This document shows positions 17,199-25,145 of a DNA stretch of 36,568 nt, in pieces. The stretch is taken from contig NZ_JANL01000028.1 of assembly GCF_000585255.1 (NCBI RefSeq), positions 1 to 36,568 on the forward strand, in the 5' to 3' direction. The notes beneath the pieces were generated by a model. That model did not search any database. It had not been told where the DNA came from and worked only from the letters and a program-made list of their open reading frames with translations. Origin of the DNA: Alkalibacterium sp. AK22 (GTDB taxonomy: Bacteria; Bacillota; Bacilli; Lactobacillales; Carnobacteriaceae_A). The translations under genes and the position numbers were made by a program. Each line of letters begins with the position of its first letter. Positions within the stretch are counted from its first letter, which is position 1.

Positions 17199-18494
17199 AT
17201 GACAAACATATATAAAGCCGTCGATTTTTTCAGAACTCAGCCCGGTATGAACAGGCTCTTCTGGTTGTTCAGAGATGAACTGCTCAAGCACCGGAGAATC
17301 AAGGGAACGGTCAGTATTTTAGATTTTTCAGTGGAAGAGCTGGAATCACTGGCGCACTTTTTTCAGGTGTCTATAGATTCTTTGCGGGACAAAGGAACAG
17401 TCGACCTGGAAGCCTTCAACAGAAAACTGGACAGTCCGCCTTTTAATGGCCTGGATCTGATCCAGCTGTTAGAGTATTACTATGATGAAACCCTGCTGTC
17501 GCTTGAAACGAAAGAGCAGAGAAAAACGTATTTGAAAAGACTTGAACATGATTTTTCACTGGTCAAAGATTGGCTGGCTTATTTGGGGCGGGCAACGAGT
17601 GATACCCGTTGGATCCATGAGATAATCGCAGAATCCAGCCATCAGTTTGAACAGTATGTGCTTTATCTGTCAGAAGGAGTCCGCCTGCTGCCAAGCCGGC
17701 CAATCCGCCTGTCGGTATTCAGCCAGATCATAACGCTTGATGCCGATGCCTTCCAGCCGACTAGTCCTCTGGGTAAGCTTTGGCTGCACGTGCTGGCGGA
17801 AACTGAACGCTTGCATGCGGTCGAGCCGGTCACACTGCCGACTTCACGTGAAGCAGAGGATGATTTGCTGGAGAGTTTTAACTTATTTAGAGAAGATATT
17901 ACGGATACCGTAACCGTAGCTAACTGCTTTGCCGAAACGCAAAAAGGGTATCAACCGGTCTGGGAAGCAGCGGTTCATACACAAAGTGTTTTATCGGTAC
18001 CTTTGAGGGAAGTAATCAAACTGATTGCTGTCTATCCTGCCCATGAGAAGGGCATTGTTTGGCTTGTAGACGACCCGGAACTGTTTACCCGTCTTCTGGA
18101 TGAGATTCCCTGGCTGCCAATGATTTCTATCAACCGCAGCTGGAGCTGTGCGGTCTGGGAGGTTTTTGACCGGATTCAGGACAGCGGCTTTCAGATGCGA
18201 TATATAGGAGATTTTACACCAGAGAGCCTGACTCGTGCAGAAGAACTGCTGCTGCATTATACCAGCGACATCCGGGTATGGAAACTAGACTCTCAGACCT
18301 ATCAGCAGACAATCGATTCCTCTCTTGAACTTTCAGATGAGGAATGTCGCCTGCTTGACCGCCATCAGCTGGACTATCTGGCAGAGGTTAAGGAAAGCCT
18401 GCGTCACATAAGAAAGCCGGGCTATATGATTCGTATATTGGAAGATCTGGTCGCCAGCTTAAAGCGTGTATATACAGAGGACGACTATTTATAA
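17199..18494 (+). CDS. Standalone TIGR02679-like protein (DUF3323/DUF2399, Toprim-like)
   Basis: 431 residues from the ATG at 17199, which has AGAGGTGGAG 8 bases upstream. An in-frame ATG at 17166 has no such site. The N-terminal half follows the DUF3323 pattern: KGTVSILDFSVEELESLAHFF, then DLEAFNRKLDSPPFNGLDLIQLLE. The C-terminal part resembles DUF2399: VWLVDDPELF where relatives have an ENP motif, then MRYIGDFTPESL where relatives have YxGDFDxxG. In JetD-like relatives this region forms a Toprim nuclease fold using Glu and Asp-x-Asp. Here Glu appears as Asp and the second Asp as Thr, so metal-dependent cleavage may be impaired. Relatives usually sit in four-gene cassettes with an SbcC-like ATPase, and no such partners are in this window. 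The family call rests on pattern recall. Confidence 0.6.
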   Translation: MTNIYKAVDFFRTQPGMNRLFWLFRDELLKHRRIKGTVSILDFSVEELESLAHFFQVSIDSLRDKGTVDLEAFNRKLDSPPFNGLDLIQLLEYYYDETLLSLETKEQRKTYLKRLEHDFSLVKDWLAYLGRATSDTRWIHEIIAESSHQFEQYVLYLSEGVRLLPSRPIRLSVFSQIITLDADAFQPTSPLGKLWLHVLAETERLHAVEPVTLPTSREAEDDLLESFNLFREDITDTVTVANCFAETQKGYQPVWEAAVHTQSVLSVPLREVIKLIAVYPAHEKGIVWLVDDPELFTRLLDEIPWLPMISINRSWSCAVWEVFDRIQDSGFQMRYIGDFTPESLTRAEELLLHYTSDIRVWKLDSQTYQQTIDSSLELSDEECRLLDRHQLDYLAEVKESLRHIRKPGYMIRILEDLVASLKRVYTEDDYL

Positions 18495-18712
18495 CTGGGA
18501 GTTATTTCGTTGGAGGGTAGAGGCTGGTGAGGTGAGTGCCAAGAGTAGAGTTCTCAGCGTGGTACTAACTTGAACCAGGATTTTTTTGCTTTGAATGTTC
18601 ACATATTCTCTCGATTTCAGGCAGAAACAGCGGTATGATTTTTGTTATAATGAAAGAAATAATGTTTAGCACCATGCTTCAGGCAACACGCAAGTTAGAA
18701 AGGGGAACACAT
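18495..18712 (+). promoter_or_regulatory. Regulator-gene upstream region with a TATAAT box
   Basis: Spacer between the TIGR02679-like gene and the LacI-type regulator. TATAAT is at 18646-18651, but the -35 region 17 bases upstream is poor. AAAGGGG (18700-18705) lies 7 bases before the TTG start at 18713. I see no clear terminator for the preceding gene and no copy of the operator found at 20061. Confidence 0.4.
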
Positions 18713-19687
18713 TTGGTTACATTAAATGATGTTGCAAAAAAAGCTAATGTATCGAAAATGACAGTTTCTCGTGTCATCAATCATCCAGAGCAAGTGACCG
18801 ATGAACTGAAAAAGCTGGTTTATGAAGCCATGCAGGACCTCAACTACCGTCCGAACGCTGCAGCCAAGGCACTGGCCAATAACCGGACGCAAATCATCAA
18901 ACTGCTGATTTTGGAGGAGATGGATACGACCGAACCTTACTATATGTTTCTGCTGACAGGAATAGCTAATGAGCTGGACAAGTCTGCTTACAGCCTGCAG
19001 TTGCTGACCCACAAAAATATTCAAATCGGGGACTCTGATGGTTATATCGTATGTGGTATGCGCAAGCAAGATGAGGAACTGGTCAAGAGTCTGAAAAAGC
19101 CAACGGTCATTTACGGCAAGAACGATATCGGATATGACTATGTCGATAGCAACAACGAGAGCAGCATGGAGCGGGCCACGGAATATGCCATCAGAGATGG
19201 TTATGAAAAAATTGTTTATATCGGCATAGATGTCGATGAACCGTTTGCCCTTTCCAGAGAGAAAGGCTACGCTAAAGTGATGGAGAAATATGGTAGAGAA
19301 AAGTGTCTGTACCGACTGGAGAACCGTTCACGCTATTCCGCACGTTTTATCAGAGACAATTGGGCGGACTTTCCGAAAAATACGCTGTTTCTGTGCGCCT
19401 CCGATCGTCTGGGAATGGGCGTAATCAGGGAAATAAAGGAAAAAGGTTACGATATTCCCAATGACTACGGCGTTATCGGTCATGACGGCGTATTCCTGGA
19501 CCAGATTGCCTATCCGCACCTGACGACCCTTAAGCAGTCCACTGCTGAAATGGGAGCGGCCTGTGCCCGTATGGTCCTGAAAAAAGTCAAGGAGAATGGT
19601 AAGCCTCAAGGCAGCGAACTTTTTGAAACTGAACTGAAACTGGGTGGAACGACCCGCAATCAGGTGAAACAGAGCTCACTCAGCTGA
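18713..19687 (+). CDS. malR: LacI-family regulator of maltose/maltodextrin genes
   Basis: 324 residues. An N-terminal LacI-type helix-turn-helix (MVTLNDVAKKANVSKMTVSRVINHP) and hinge (PNAAAKALANNR) are followed by a periplasmic-binding-protein-like effector domain (about 60-315). I placed the start at TTG 18713: AAAGGGG lies 7 bases upstream, and translation then begins exactly at the conserved helix-turn-helix. The in-frame ATGs further upstream would add an unlikely extension. The position directly ahead of a maltodextrin gene cluster implies control of that cluster, with maltose or a maltodextrin as a plausible effector. The gene ends at a strong terminator, so it is transcribed separately from the catabolic genes. 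The 14-bp palindromes at 20061 and 26802 are its best candidate operators. Confidence 0.88.
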   Translation: MVTLNDVAKKANVSKMTVSRVINHPEQVTDELKKLVYEAMQDLNYRPNAAAKALANNRTQIIKLLILEEMDTTEPYYMFLLTGIANELDKSAYSLQLLTHKNIQIGDSDGYIVCGMRKQDEELVKSLKKPTVIYGKNDIGYDYVDSNNESSMERATEYAIRDGYEKIVYIGIDVDEPFALSREKGYAKVMEKYGREKCLYRLENRSRYSARFIRDNWADFPKNTLFLCASDRLGMGVIREIKEKGYDIPNDYGVIGHDGVFLDQIAYPHLTTLKQSTAEMGAACARMVLKKVKENGKPQGSELFETELKLGGTTRNQVKQSSLS

Positions 19688-19732
19688 CGGTTTTTAATAT
19701 CAAGAAGAAAAAATGTAGAATTCTAATACAGA

Positions 19733-19781
19733 CAGCGTTTATTCAAGGGAGGAAAAGCCCTGGACTAAACGCTGCCTTTTT
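19733..19781 (+). terminator. Terminator of the regulator gene
   Basis: CAGCGTTTA (19733-19741) pairs with TAAACGCTG (19766-19774), with an inner AGGG/CCCT stem, followed by CCTTTTTG. Confidence 0.85.
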
Positions 19782-20060
19782 GTCTGCTTAGCATGAAACA
19801 GTTTGTCTAAAAAATGTTAAACAAGCCAGCTGTAACAGGTTGGCTTCGTCAATCCGGGTTGAATCAAAGGGAGTCTGTCTAATCATAGGAAAGAGTAACA
19901 AGCTGAAACCATTTCTAGGCTGGCTTTATTTAAAGATAGCATGCTTGAACGTTTTGTACCGGAGCAAGTCGCACAAACGTAACAGCCAGTAAGGATAAAA
20001 AGAAGACGTTCCGCTTTGTCCGCATGATAGCCTGTCTGGGGAGAGGACTATTTTAATTTC
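19782..20060. other. Spacer between regulator and catabolic genes
   Basis: No gene is visible. AAGCCA and TGGCTT (about 19825-19848) can form a small hairpin without a U-run. The rest is unremarkable. Confidence 0.4.
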
Positions 20061-20074
20061 TGTTACCGATAACA
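20061..20074. promoter_or_regulatory. Candidate LacI-family operator TGTTACCGATAACA
   Basis: A 14-bp near-perfect palindrome with a central CG, the usual layout of LacI-family operators. It matches the palindrome at 26802-26815 at 12 of 14 positions when one copy is reverse-complemented. Both lie exactly 12 bp upstream of a -35 box. The likely ligand is the LacI-type regulator encoded at 18713. Confidence 0.6.
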
Positions 20075-20086
20075 CCTGAAATCAGC

Positions 20087-20114
20087 TTGTAAATTTTGGC
20101 CTGAATGCTAGACT
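20087..20114 (+). promoter_or_regulatory. Promoter of the intracellular maltodextrin-degradation genes
   Basis: TTGTAA (20087-20092), a 16-base spacer, then TAGACT (20109-20114). The sequence ATGGAACCGCTTTATC (20119-20134), just downstream, is a weak match to a catabolite-responsive element and would overlap the transcription start. This is the only promoter-like signal ahead of the neopullulanase-malP genes. Confidence 0.5.
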
Positions 20115-20195
20115 TTAGATGGAACCGCTTTATCATAAAAAATAAAAGCATAAAAAAAGTACGTGTCTTTTTTACTTATAGAAGGAGTTTTCATT

Positions 20196-22079
20196 ATGGA
20201 TACAGCTGCAATTTATCACCGGGCCGAGAGTGAATATGCTTACCTCTACGAGCGCGGACATTATCATATTCGCATCCGGACCAAGGCCGAGGATGTGCAG
20301 GCCGTTGAGTTACTGAGTGGTGATCCCTATTCTCTCGACGAAGAGAAATGGTACTTGGAAGGCAAGGATATGAAAAAAATTGCGACAACGAATCTGCACG
20401 ATTACTGGATGATTGATACGCATGAGCCGACTAAACGGATGGCGTATGGATTCAGAGTGATCGGCAAGGACGGGGTGGAGATTTTTTATTCAGACCAGGG
20501 GATTTATCCGTTTGAAGATACTTTTCTGGAACAGATGAACTTTTACTTCCGCGTGCCTTACATCCACGAAATCGATGCTTTTCGTGCACCGAAATGGGCC
20601 AGTGAGACGGTCTGGTACCAGATTTTCCCGGAACGCTTTGCTAATGGCGATCCGACTAATGATCCTGAAGGGACCCTCCCCTGGGGAAGCAAGGCGCATC
20701 CGTCCCGGGACGACTTTTACGGCGGAGACATTCAAGGGGTGCTGGATAAGCTAGACTACCTTGAAGATTTAGGCATCAATGGGATCTATTTCACCCCAAT
20801 ATTTGAAGCAACTTCCAACCATAAGTACGACACCATCGACTATATGGAAGTCGATCCTGACTTTGGAGATAAAGCCTTGTTCAAGAAACTGGTCGAAGAA
20901 GCCCAGAGCAGGGGTATTCGCGTGATGATTGATGCCGTCTTTAATCACCTGGGTATCCATTCGCCCCAGTGGCAGGACGTACTAAAAAATCAGGAGAAAT
21001 CTAAATATACAGACTGGTTTTACATTCATTCCTATCCGGTCAAGGATATTAGCGAACTGAGTACAGAAGAGCTGGAAAACGTGGGTCGGGTCAATTACGA
21101 TACCTTCGCTTTCACGGGCCACATGCCGAAGCTGAATACAGCGAATCCGGAGGTTCAGGAATACTTGCTAGACATTGCGACTTATTGGGTCAGAGAATTC
21201 AATATCGATGCCTGGAGACTGGATGTTGCCAATGAAGTGGACCATTTCTTCTGGAAGCGATTCTTCAAGGAAACCACCGCCATTAAAAAAGACCTTTATA
21301 TTCTGGGAGAAATCTGGCATACATCCCAGAACTGGCTGAACGGAGACGAGTTTCACGCAGTCATGAACTATGCAACGACAGATAATATCGAAAACTACTT
21401 CTTTAAGAAGTTTTTGTCTCCATCCAGACTGGTATCCAGTTTGAACAGCCAGCAGATGCTGTACCGTCAGCAGACGACAGAAGTCATGTTCAACCTGCTG
21501 GATTCTCATGACACCCCGCGTGTGCTAACCAAGGCCGGGGGCAACAAGAACCTCGTGAAATCAGCGATGGCCTTCCTGTTCTCCCAGCCCGGGGCTCCCT
21601 GCATGTACTACGGCACGGAAATCGGTATGGATGGGGGCATGGATCCGGACTGCCGCAAGTGCATGGTCTGGGACAAAGATAAGCAGGACCAGGACATGCT
21701 GGCTTTTACTAAAGAGCTGGTTCATTTCCGCAAAACCTATTCCGACATTCTCGTCAGTGGAGAAACCGAATGGCATGATGTCAGGGATGACGAACAGTTC
21801 CTGGGATTCAAGCGTAGGCTGGGCAACCGTGAGCTGCTGTTCTTCTTCAATCAGGATGAGGAAGAATCCTTCCTGCCGCTGATCCCGCATGGAGCGAAGA
21901 AGGTATTCCACCTGAACGATATAGCGGACGGAAACGAAACGATGCTGTCTCAGAACGGATTCTCTATATTCTACTATGAGGATCATGAAGAAGAACGCAG
22001 AGAGCTGCTGATCAACAAGCGTGACCGGGCTAAAAAGCGCAAGGTCCTGCTGGAAGCAATCAAATACACTGGTGAATAA
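20196..22079 (+). CDS. Intracellular neopullulanase/cyclomaltodextrinase-type GH13 enzyme
   Basis: 627 residues without a signal peptide, so cytoplasmic. An N-terminal CBM34-like beta domain (about 1-125) is followed by a GH13 barrel with the motifs WYQIFPERFANGD, DAVFNHLG (Asp246), WRLDVANEVD (nucleophile Asp343), LGEIWH (acid/base Glu372) and LLDSHDTPR (Asp439). This layout is typical of subfamily GH13_20 enzymes, which hydrolyse cyclodextrins, pullulan fragments and short maltodextrins mainly to maltose. The ATG at 20196 has GAAGGAG 8 bases upstream; the reading frame extends 33 bases further without a better start. It heads the catabolic unit and is 24 bases from malP, so its maltose would feed directly to the phosphorylase. 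Confidence 0.92.
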   Translation: MDTAAIYHRAESEYAYLYERGHYHIRIRTKAEDVQAVELLSGDPYSLDEEKWYLEGKDMKKIATTNLHDYWMIDTHEPTKRMAYGFRVIGKDGVEIFYSDQGIYPFEDTFLEQMNFYFRVPYIHEIDAFRAPKWASETVWYQIFPERFANGDPTNDPEGTLPWGSKAHPSRDDFYGGDIQGVLDKLDYLEDLGINGIYFTPIFEATSNHKYDTIDYMEVDPDFGDKALFKKLVEEAQSRGIRVMIDAVFNHLGIHSPQWQDVLKNQEKSKYTDWFYIHSYPVKDISELSTEELENVGRVNYDTFAFTGHMPKLNTANPEVQEYLLDIATYWVREFNIDAWRLDVANEVDHFFWKRFFKETTAIKKDLYILGEIWHTSQNWLNGDEFHAVMNYATTDNIENYFFKKFLSPSRLVSSLNSQQMLYRQQTTEVMFNLLDSHDTPRVLTKAGGNKNLVKSAMAFLFSQPGAPCMYYGTEIGMDGGMDPDCRKCMVWDKDKQDQDMLAFTKELVHFRKTYSDILVSGETEWHDVRDDEQFLGFKRRLGNRELLFFFNQDEEESFLPLIPHGAKKVFHLNDIADGNETMLSQNGFSIFYYEDHEEERRELLINKRDRAKKRKVLLEAIKYTGE

Positions 22080-22103
22080 TATAAAATAAGGACGTGTAAA
22101 ATT

Positions 22104-24392
22104 ATGGAAAGAATTGCAATGGTAGATCCGTGGAAGGTCATCACCACAAATGTCAAGGACAATAAGCGTGTACAGGAAAGTCTCACTTCAATCGGAAACG
22201 GCTATATGGGACTCAGAGGGAATTTTGAGGAAGGGTTCTCCGGGGATACGCACATCGGAACCTATCTGGCAGGCGTCTGGTATCCAGACAAGACCCGTGT
22301 GGGCTGGTGGAAAATCGGTTATCCGGATTATTTCGGAAAAGTGATTAATGCAACCAACTTCATTCCCGTCACTGTCAAGGTGAACGGCAGACAAGTCGAT
22401 CTGGCTGTCGATGATGTGAAGGACTTCCGTCTCGAGCTGGATATGAAAGAGGGCATACTGAACCGCTCTTATATCTGGTCTGACGGTAAGGTTGACGTAG
22501 CCTTCAGCTTCTCCCGCTTTGTGAGTGCCGCCACCAAGGAACTGGCTGTCATCAAAGTTGATGCGGAAGTGATCAAGGGTGAAGCAGACATCGAAATGAT
22601 CCCGCATCTGGACGGGGCTGTCAAAAATGAAGACAGCAACTACGATGAAGATTTCTGGCTGGAACGCGGACGCGGGTTGGCTCCGTACCCATATCTGACG
22701 ACCAAAACAATTGAAAATAACTTTGGAACCGACCATTTCACAGTGACGACCATGATGGCTAACCAGGCTGAAAATCTGGAAAAGAGCAATTCAGCTGATG
22801 CGGAAATGAAAGTCGAAGAATCGTTCGGCGGCAAGCTTGCTGCCGGGGAGAAGGCTTCTCTAGTCAAACTGATATCTGTCGTGACCAGCCGGGATATTGA
22901 AGAAGCGGACCAGGTTAAAGCGGCTGCGGAGCTAATTGGTACAGCGGCTGAACAGGGATATGTGTCTGTACGTGACGCACATGTGTCAGAGTGGGCCAAC
23001 CGCTGGAACAATGCCGATGTCGTGATCGATGGAGATGAAGCCAGTCAGCAGGGTGTCCGTTTCAATATTTTTCAGCTGTTTGCGACTTACTACGGAGAAG
23101 ATCCGCGTCTGAACGTCGGACCGAAAGGCTTTACCGGAGAGAAATACGGAGGGGCAACATATTGGGATACAGAATCTTGCATCCTACCGATGTACCTGTC
23201 TATTACGGATGAAGAAGTAGCCAGACAGCTGCTCGTCTACCGTCACAACCAGCTGGAGCAGGCCTATACCAATGCCGGCAAGCAGGGACTGGACGGAGCG
23301 CTGTATCCAATGGTGACCTTTACAGGAATCGAATGCCACAATGAGTGGGAAATCACGTTTGAAGAAATCCACCGAAACGGGGCCATTGCTCACGCGATCT
23401 ATAATTACAGCACCTACTACGGGGATGAAAGCTATCTGCTGGACAAGGGGCTCGATGTCCTGGTCGGCATTTCCAGATTCTGGGCGGACCGTGTGCATTA
23501 CTCTGCCCGTAACCGCCAGTATATGATTCATGGCGTGACCGGACCGAACGAATACGAAAACAACGTCAACAATAACTGGTATACGAATAAAATGGCGGCC
23601 TGGACACTGCGCTACACGATGGAATCGCTTGAAAAAGCTGCACAGGAAAAGCATGCATCACTGAACATCACAAAAGAAGAACTGGATAAGTGGGCAGACA
23701 TTGTGGCACACATGTATTATCCGAAAGACGATGAACTGGGTATATTTGTTCAGCATGATACATTCTTAGACAAGGAACTGCGTCCAGTCGACAGCTTGCA
23801 GCCGGAAGAGCGTCCAATCAACCAGAACTGGTCATGGGACAAAATCCTGCGTTCGCCTTTTATCAAGCAGGCCGATGTGCTGCAGGGACTGTACTTCCTG
23901 AATCATGAGTTTACTATGGAAGAAAAAGAGAAGAACTTTGATTTCTACGAGCCGATGACCGTTCACGAGTCGTCTCTATCTCCACTGGTGCATTCGATTC
24001 TGGCTTCGGAGCTGGGCAAAAAGGATAAAGCTTTTGAAATGTATGAGCGGACAGCCCGGTTGGATCTGGATAACTACAACAATGATACGGAAGACGGACT
24101 GCATATCACATCTATGAGTGGCGGCTGGCTGTCTATTGTTCACGGCTTTGCCGGTATGCGCACGTTGGAAGGAGAACTGTCCTTCAAACCATACTGTCCA
24201 AAACAGTGGCAGGGCTATAACTTCAAGCTGAAATACAGAGGCCGACTGATCAAAGTTGATGTCTCTACCGATGAAGTCGCCTTTACTTTGCAAGAGGGTG
24301 AGGCATTGAGCTTCAAGCTTTACGGTGAAGACGTGACACTGGACGGCACCCTGACGCATGCTGTAAAAGAACCGGTCAGTCAGATCCAGTAG
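22104..24392 (+). CDS. malP: Maltose phosphorylase (GH65)
   Basis: Cytoplasmic inverting phosphorylase: maltose plus phosphate gives glucose plus beta-glucose-1-phosphate. The 762 residues match the family in length. The N-terminal beta-sandwich (about 1-270, with NGYMGLRGNFEEGF) is followed by an (alpha/alpha)6 barrel. The general acid is Glu483 in VTGPNEYENNV, at nearly the same position as in characterised Lactobacillus maltose phosphorylases. The region GGATYWDTES and the phosphate-site segment HITSMSGGW are present. Kojibiose or trehalose phosphorylase are alternatives within GH65. Linkage to maltodextrin genes and pgmB, and the overall wording, favour maltose. AAGGAC precedes the ATG by about 10 bases. 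A strong hairpin separates it from pgmB. Confidence 0.93.
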   Translation: MERIAMVDPWKVITTNVKDNKRVQESLTSIGNGYMGLRGNFEEGFSGDTHIGTYLAGVWYPDKTRVGWWKIGYPDYFGKVINATNFIPVTVKVNGRQVDLAVDDVKDFRLELDMKEGILNRSYIWSDGKVDVAFSFSRFVSAATKELAVIKVDAEVIKGEADIEMIPHLDGAVKNEDSNYDEDFWLERGRGLAPYPYLTTKTIENNFGTDHFTVTTMMANQAENLEKSNSADAEMKVEESFGGKLAAGEKASLVKLISVVTSRDIEEADQVKAAAELIGTAAEQGYVSVRDAHVSEWANRWNNADVVIDGDEASQQGVRFNIFQLFATYYGEDPRLNVGPKGFTGEKYGGATYWDTESCILPMYLSITDEEVARQLLVYRHNQLEQAYTNAGKQGLDGALYPMVTFTGIECHNEWEITFEEIHRNGAIAHAIYNYSTYYGDESYLLDKGLDVLVGISRFWADRVHYSARNRQYMIHGVTGPNEYENNVNNNWYTNKMAAWTLRYTMESLEKAAQEKHASLNITKEELDKWADIVAHMYYPKDDELGIFVQHDTFLDKELRPVDSLQPEERPINQNWSWDKILRSPFIKQADVLQGLYFLNHEFTMEEKEKNFDFYEPMTVHESSLSPLVHSILASELGKKDKAFEMYERTARLDLDNYNNDTEDGLHITSMSGGWLSIVHGFAGMRTLEGELSFKPYCPKQWQGYNFKLKYRGRLIKVDVSTDEVAFTLQEGEALSFKLYGEDVTLDGTLTHAVKEPVSQIQ

Positions 24393-24414
24393 GATACCGG
24401 CGGGCCTGATCAAA

Positions 24415-24438
24415 GGAGGGCACGGGCCCTCCTTTTTT
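24415..24438 (+). terminator. Intrinsic terminator between malP and pgmB
   Basis: GGAGGGC (24415-24421), a 4-base loop, GCCCTCC (24426-24432), then six T residues (24433-24438). This is a near-ideal terminator placed inside an otherwise continuous gene series. No clear promoter follows before pgmB, so partial read-through is likely. Confidence 0.85.
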
Positions 24439-24473
24439 ACTGAAAAGAATTAGCTATTACAGGAGGAGATACA

Positions 24474-25133
24474 ATGATTAAAGGACTTATTTTTGACTTG
24501 GATGGGGTCATCACAGACACGGCTGAATACCATTACCTAGCTTGGAAGAGCCTCGCTGAAAAAATCGGTATAGAGATCGACCGAGAGTTCAATGAGCAGC
24601 TGAAAGGAATCAGCCGTATGGAATCACTGGAACTGATTCTTGAACGTGGAGGCAAAGCCGATGCTTATACCGATGCGGAAAAGGAAGAACTGGCCACTCA
24701 GAAGAACGAAGAATACAAGGAGTCGATCAAGGAAATTACGCCTAAAGACATCCTTCCGGGTATCAGTGAACTGCTGAAAGAGGCAAAAGAACAAAAGCTT
24801 GGTCTGGTTTTGGCTTCTGCCAGTAAAAACGGCCCGGCAATCATGGAGAGACTCGAAATTATGGACTTGTTTGACGGTATTGTCGATCCGGCTTCGCTTA
24901 AAGCCGGCAAGCCCGATCCAGAAATCTTCGTGCGCGGAGCGGAAATGCTCGGTCTGAGTACCCGTGAGTGTGTGGGACTTGAGGATGCAGAGGCCGGCAT
25001 TCAGGCCATTAATGGTGCAGACATGTTTTCCGTTGGGGTTGGATCTGAAGAAGCGATGAGAGAAGCAGACTATGCAGTAGCGGATACAGCTGACCTCAAT
25101 TTGCAGACGATACTCGAAAAAGCAGGCAGTTAA
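24474..25133 (+). CDS. pgmB: Beta-phosphoglucomutase
   Basis: Cytoplasmic HAD-superfamily enzyme converting beta-glucose-1-phosphate, the product of the adjacent maltose phosphorylase, to glucose-6-phosphate. The 219 residues carry motif I FDLDGVITDT with nucleophile Asp8 and acid/base Asp10, numbered as in the well-known Lactococcus enzyme. The helical cap has GISRMESLELIL. Motif II is ASASKN, and motif III/IV is KAGKPDPEIF followed by VGLEDAEAGIQA. A good AGGAGG lies about 8 bases before the ATG. The stop is 12 bases from the next start. The order malP-pgmB is classical in lactic acid bacteria. Only the hairpin upstream is notable: it should make PgmB less abundant than MalP. Confidence 0.96.
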   Translation: MIKGLIFDLDGVITDTAEYHYLAWKSLAEKIGIEIDREFNEQLKGISRMESLELILERGGKADAYTDAEKEELATQKNEEYKESIKEITPKDILPGISELLKEAKEQKLGLVLASASKNGPAIMERLEIMDLFDGIVDPASLKAGKPDPEIFVRGAEMLGLSTRECVGLEDAEAGIQAINGADMFSVGVGSEEAMREADYAVADTADLNLQTILEKAGS

Positions 25134-25145
25134 GGGAGGGTCATA

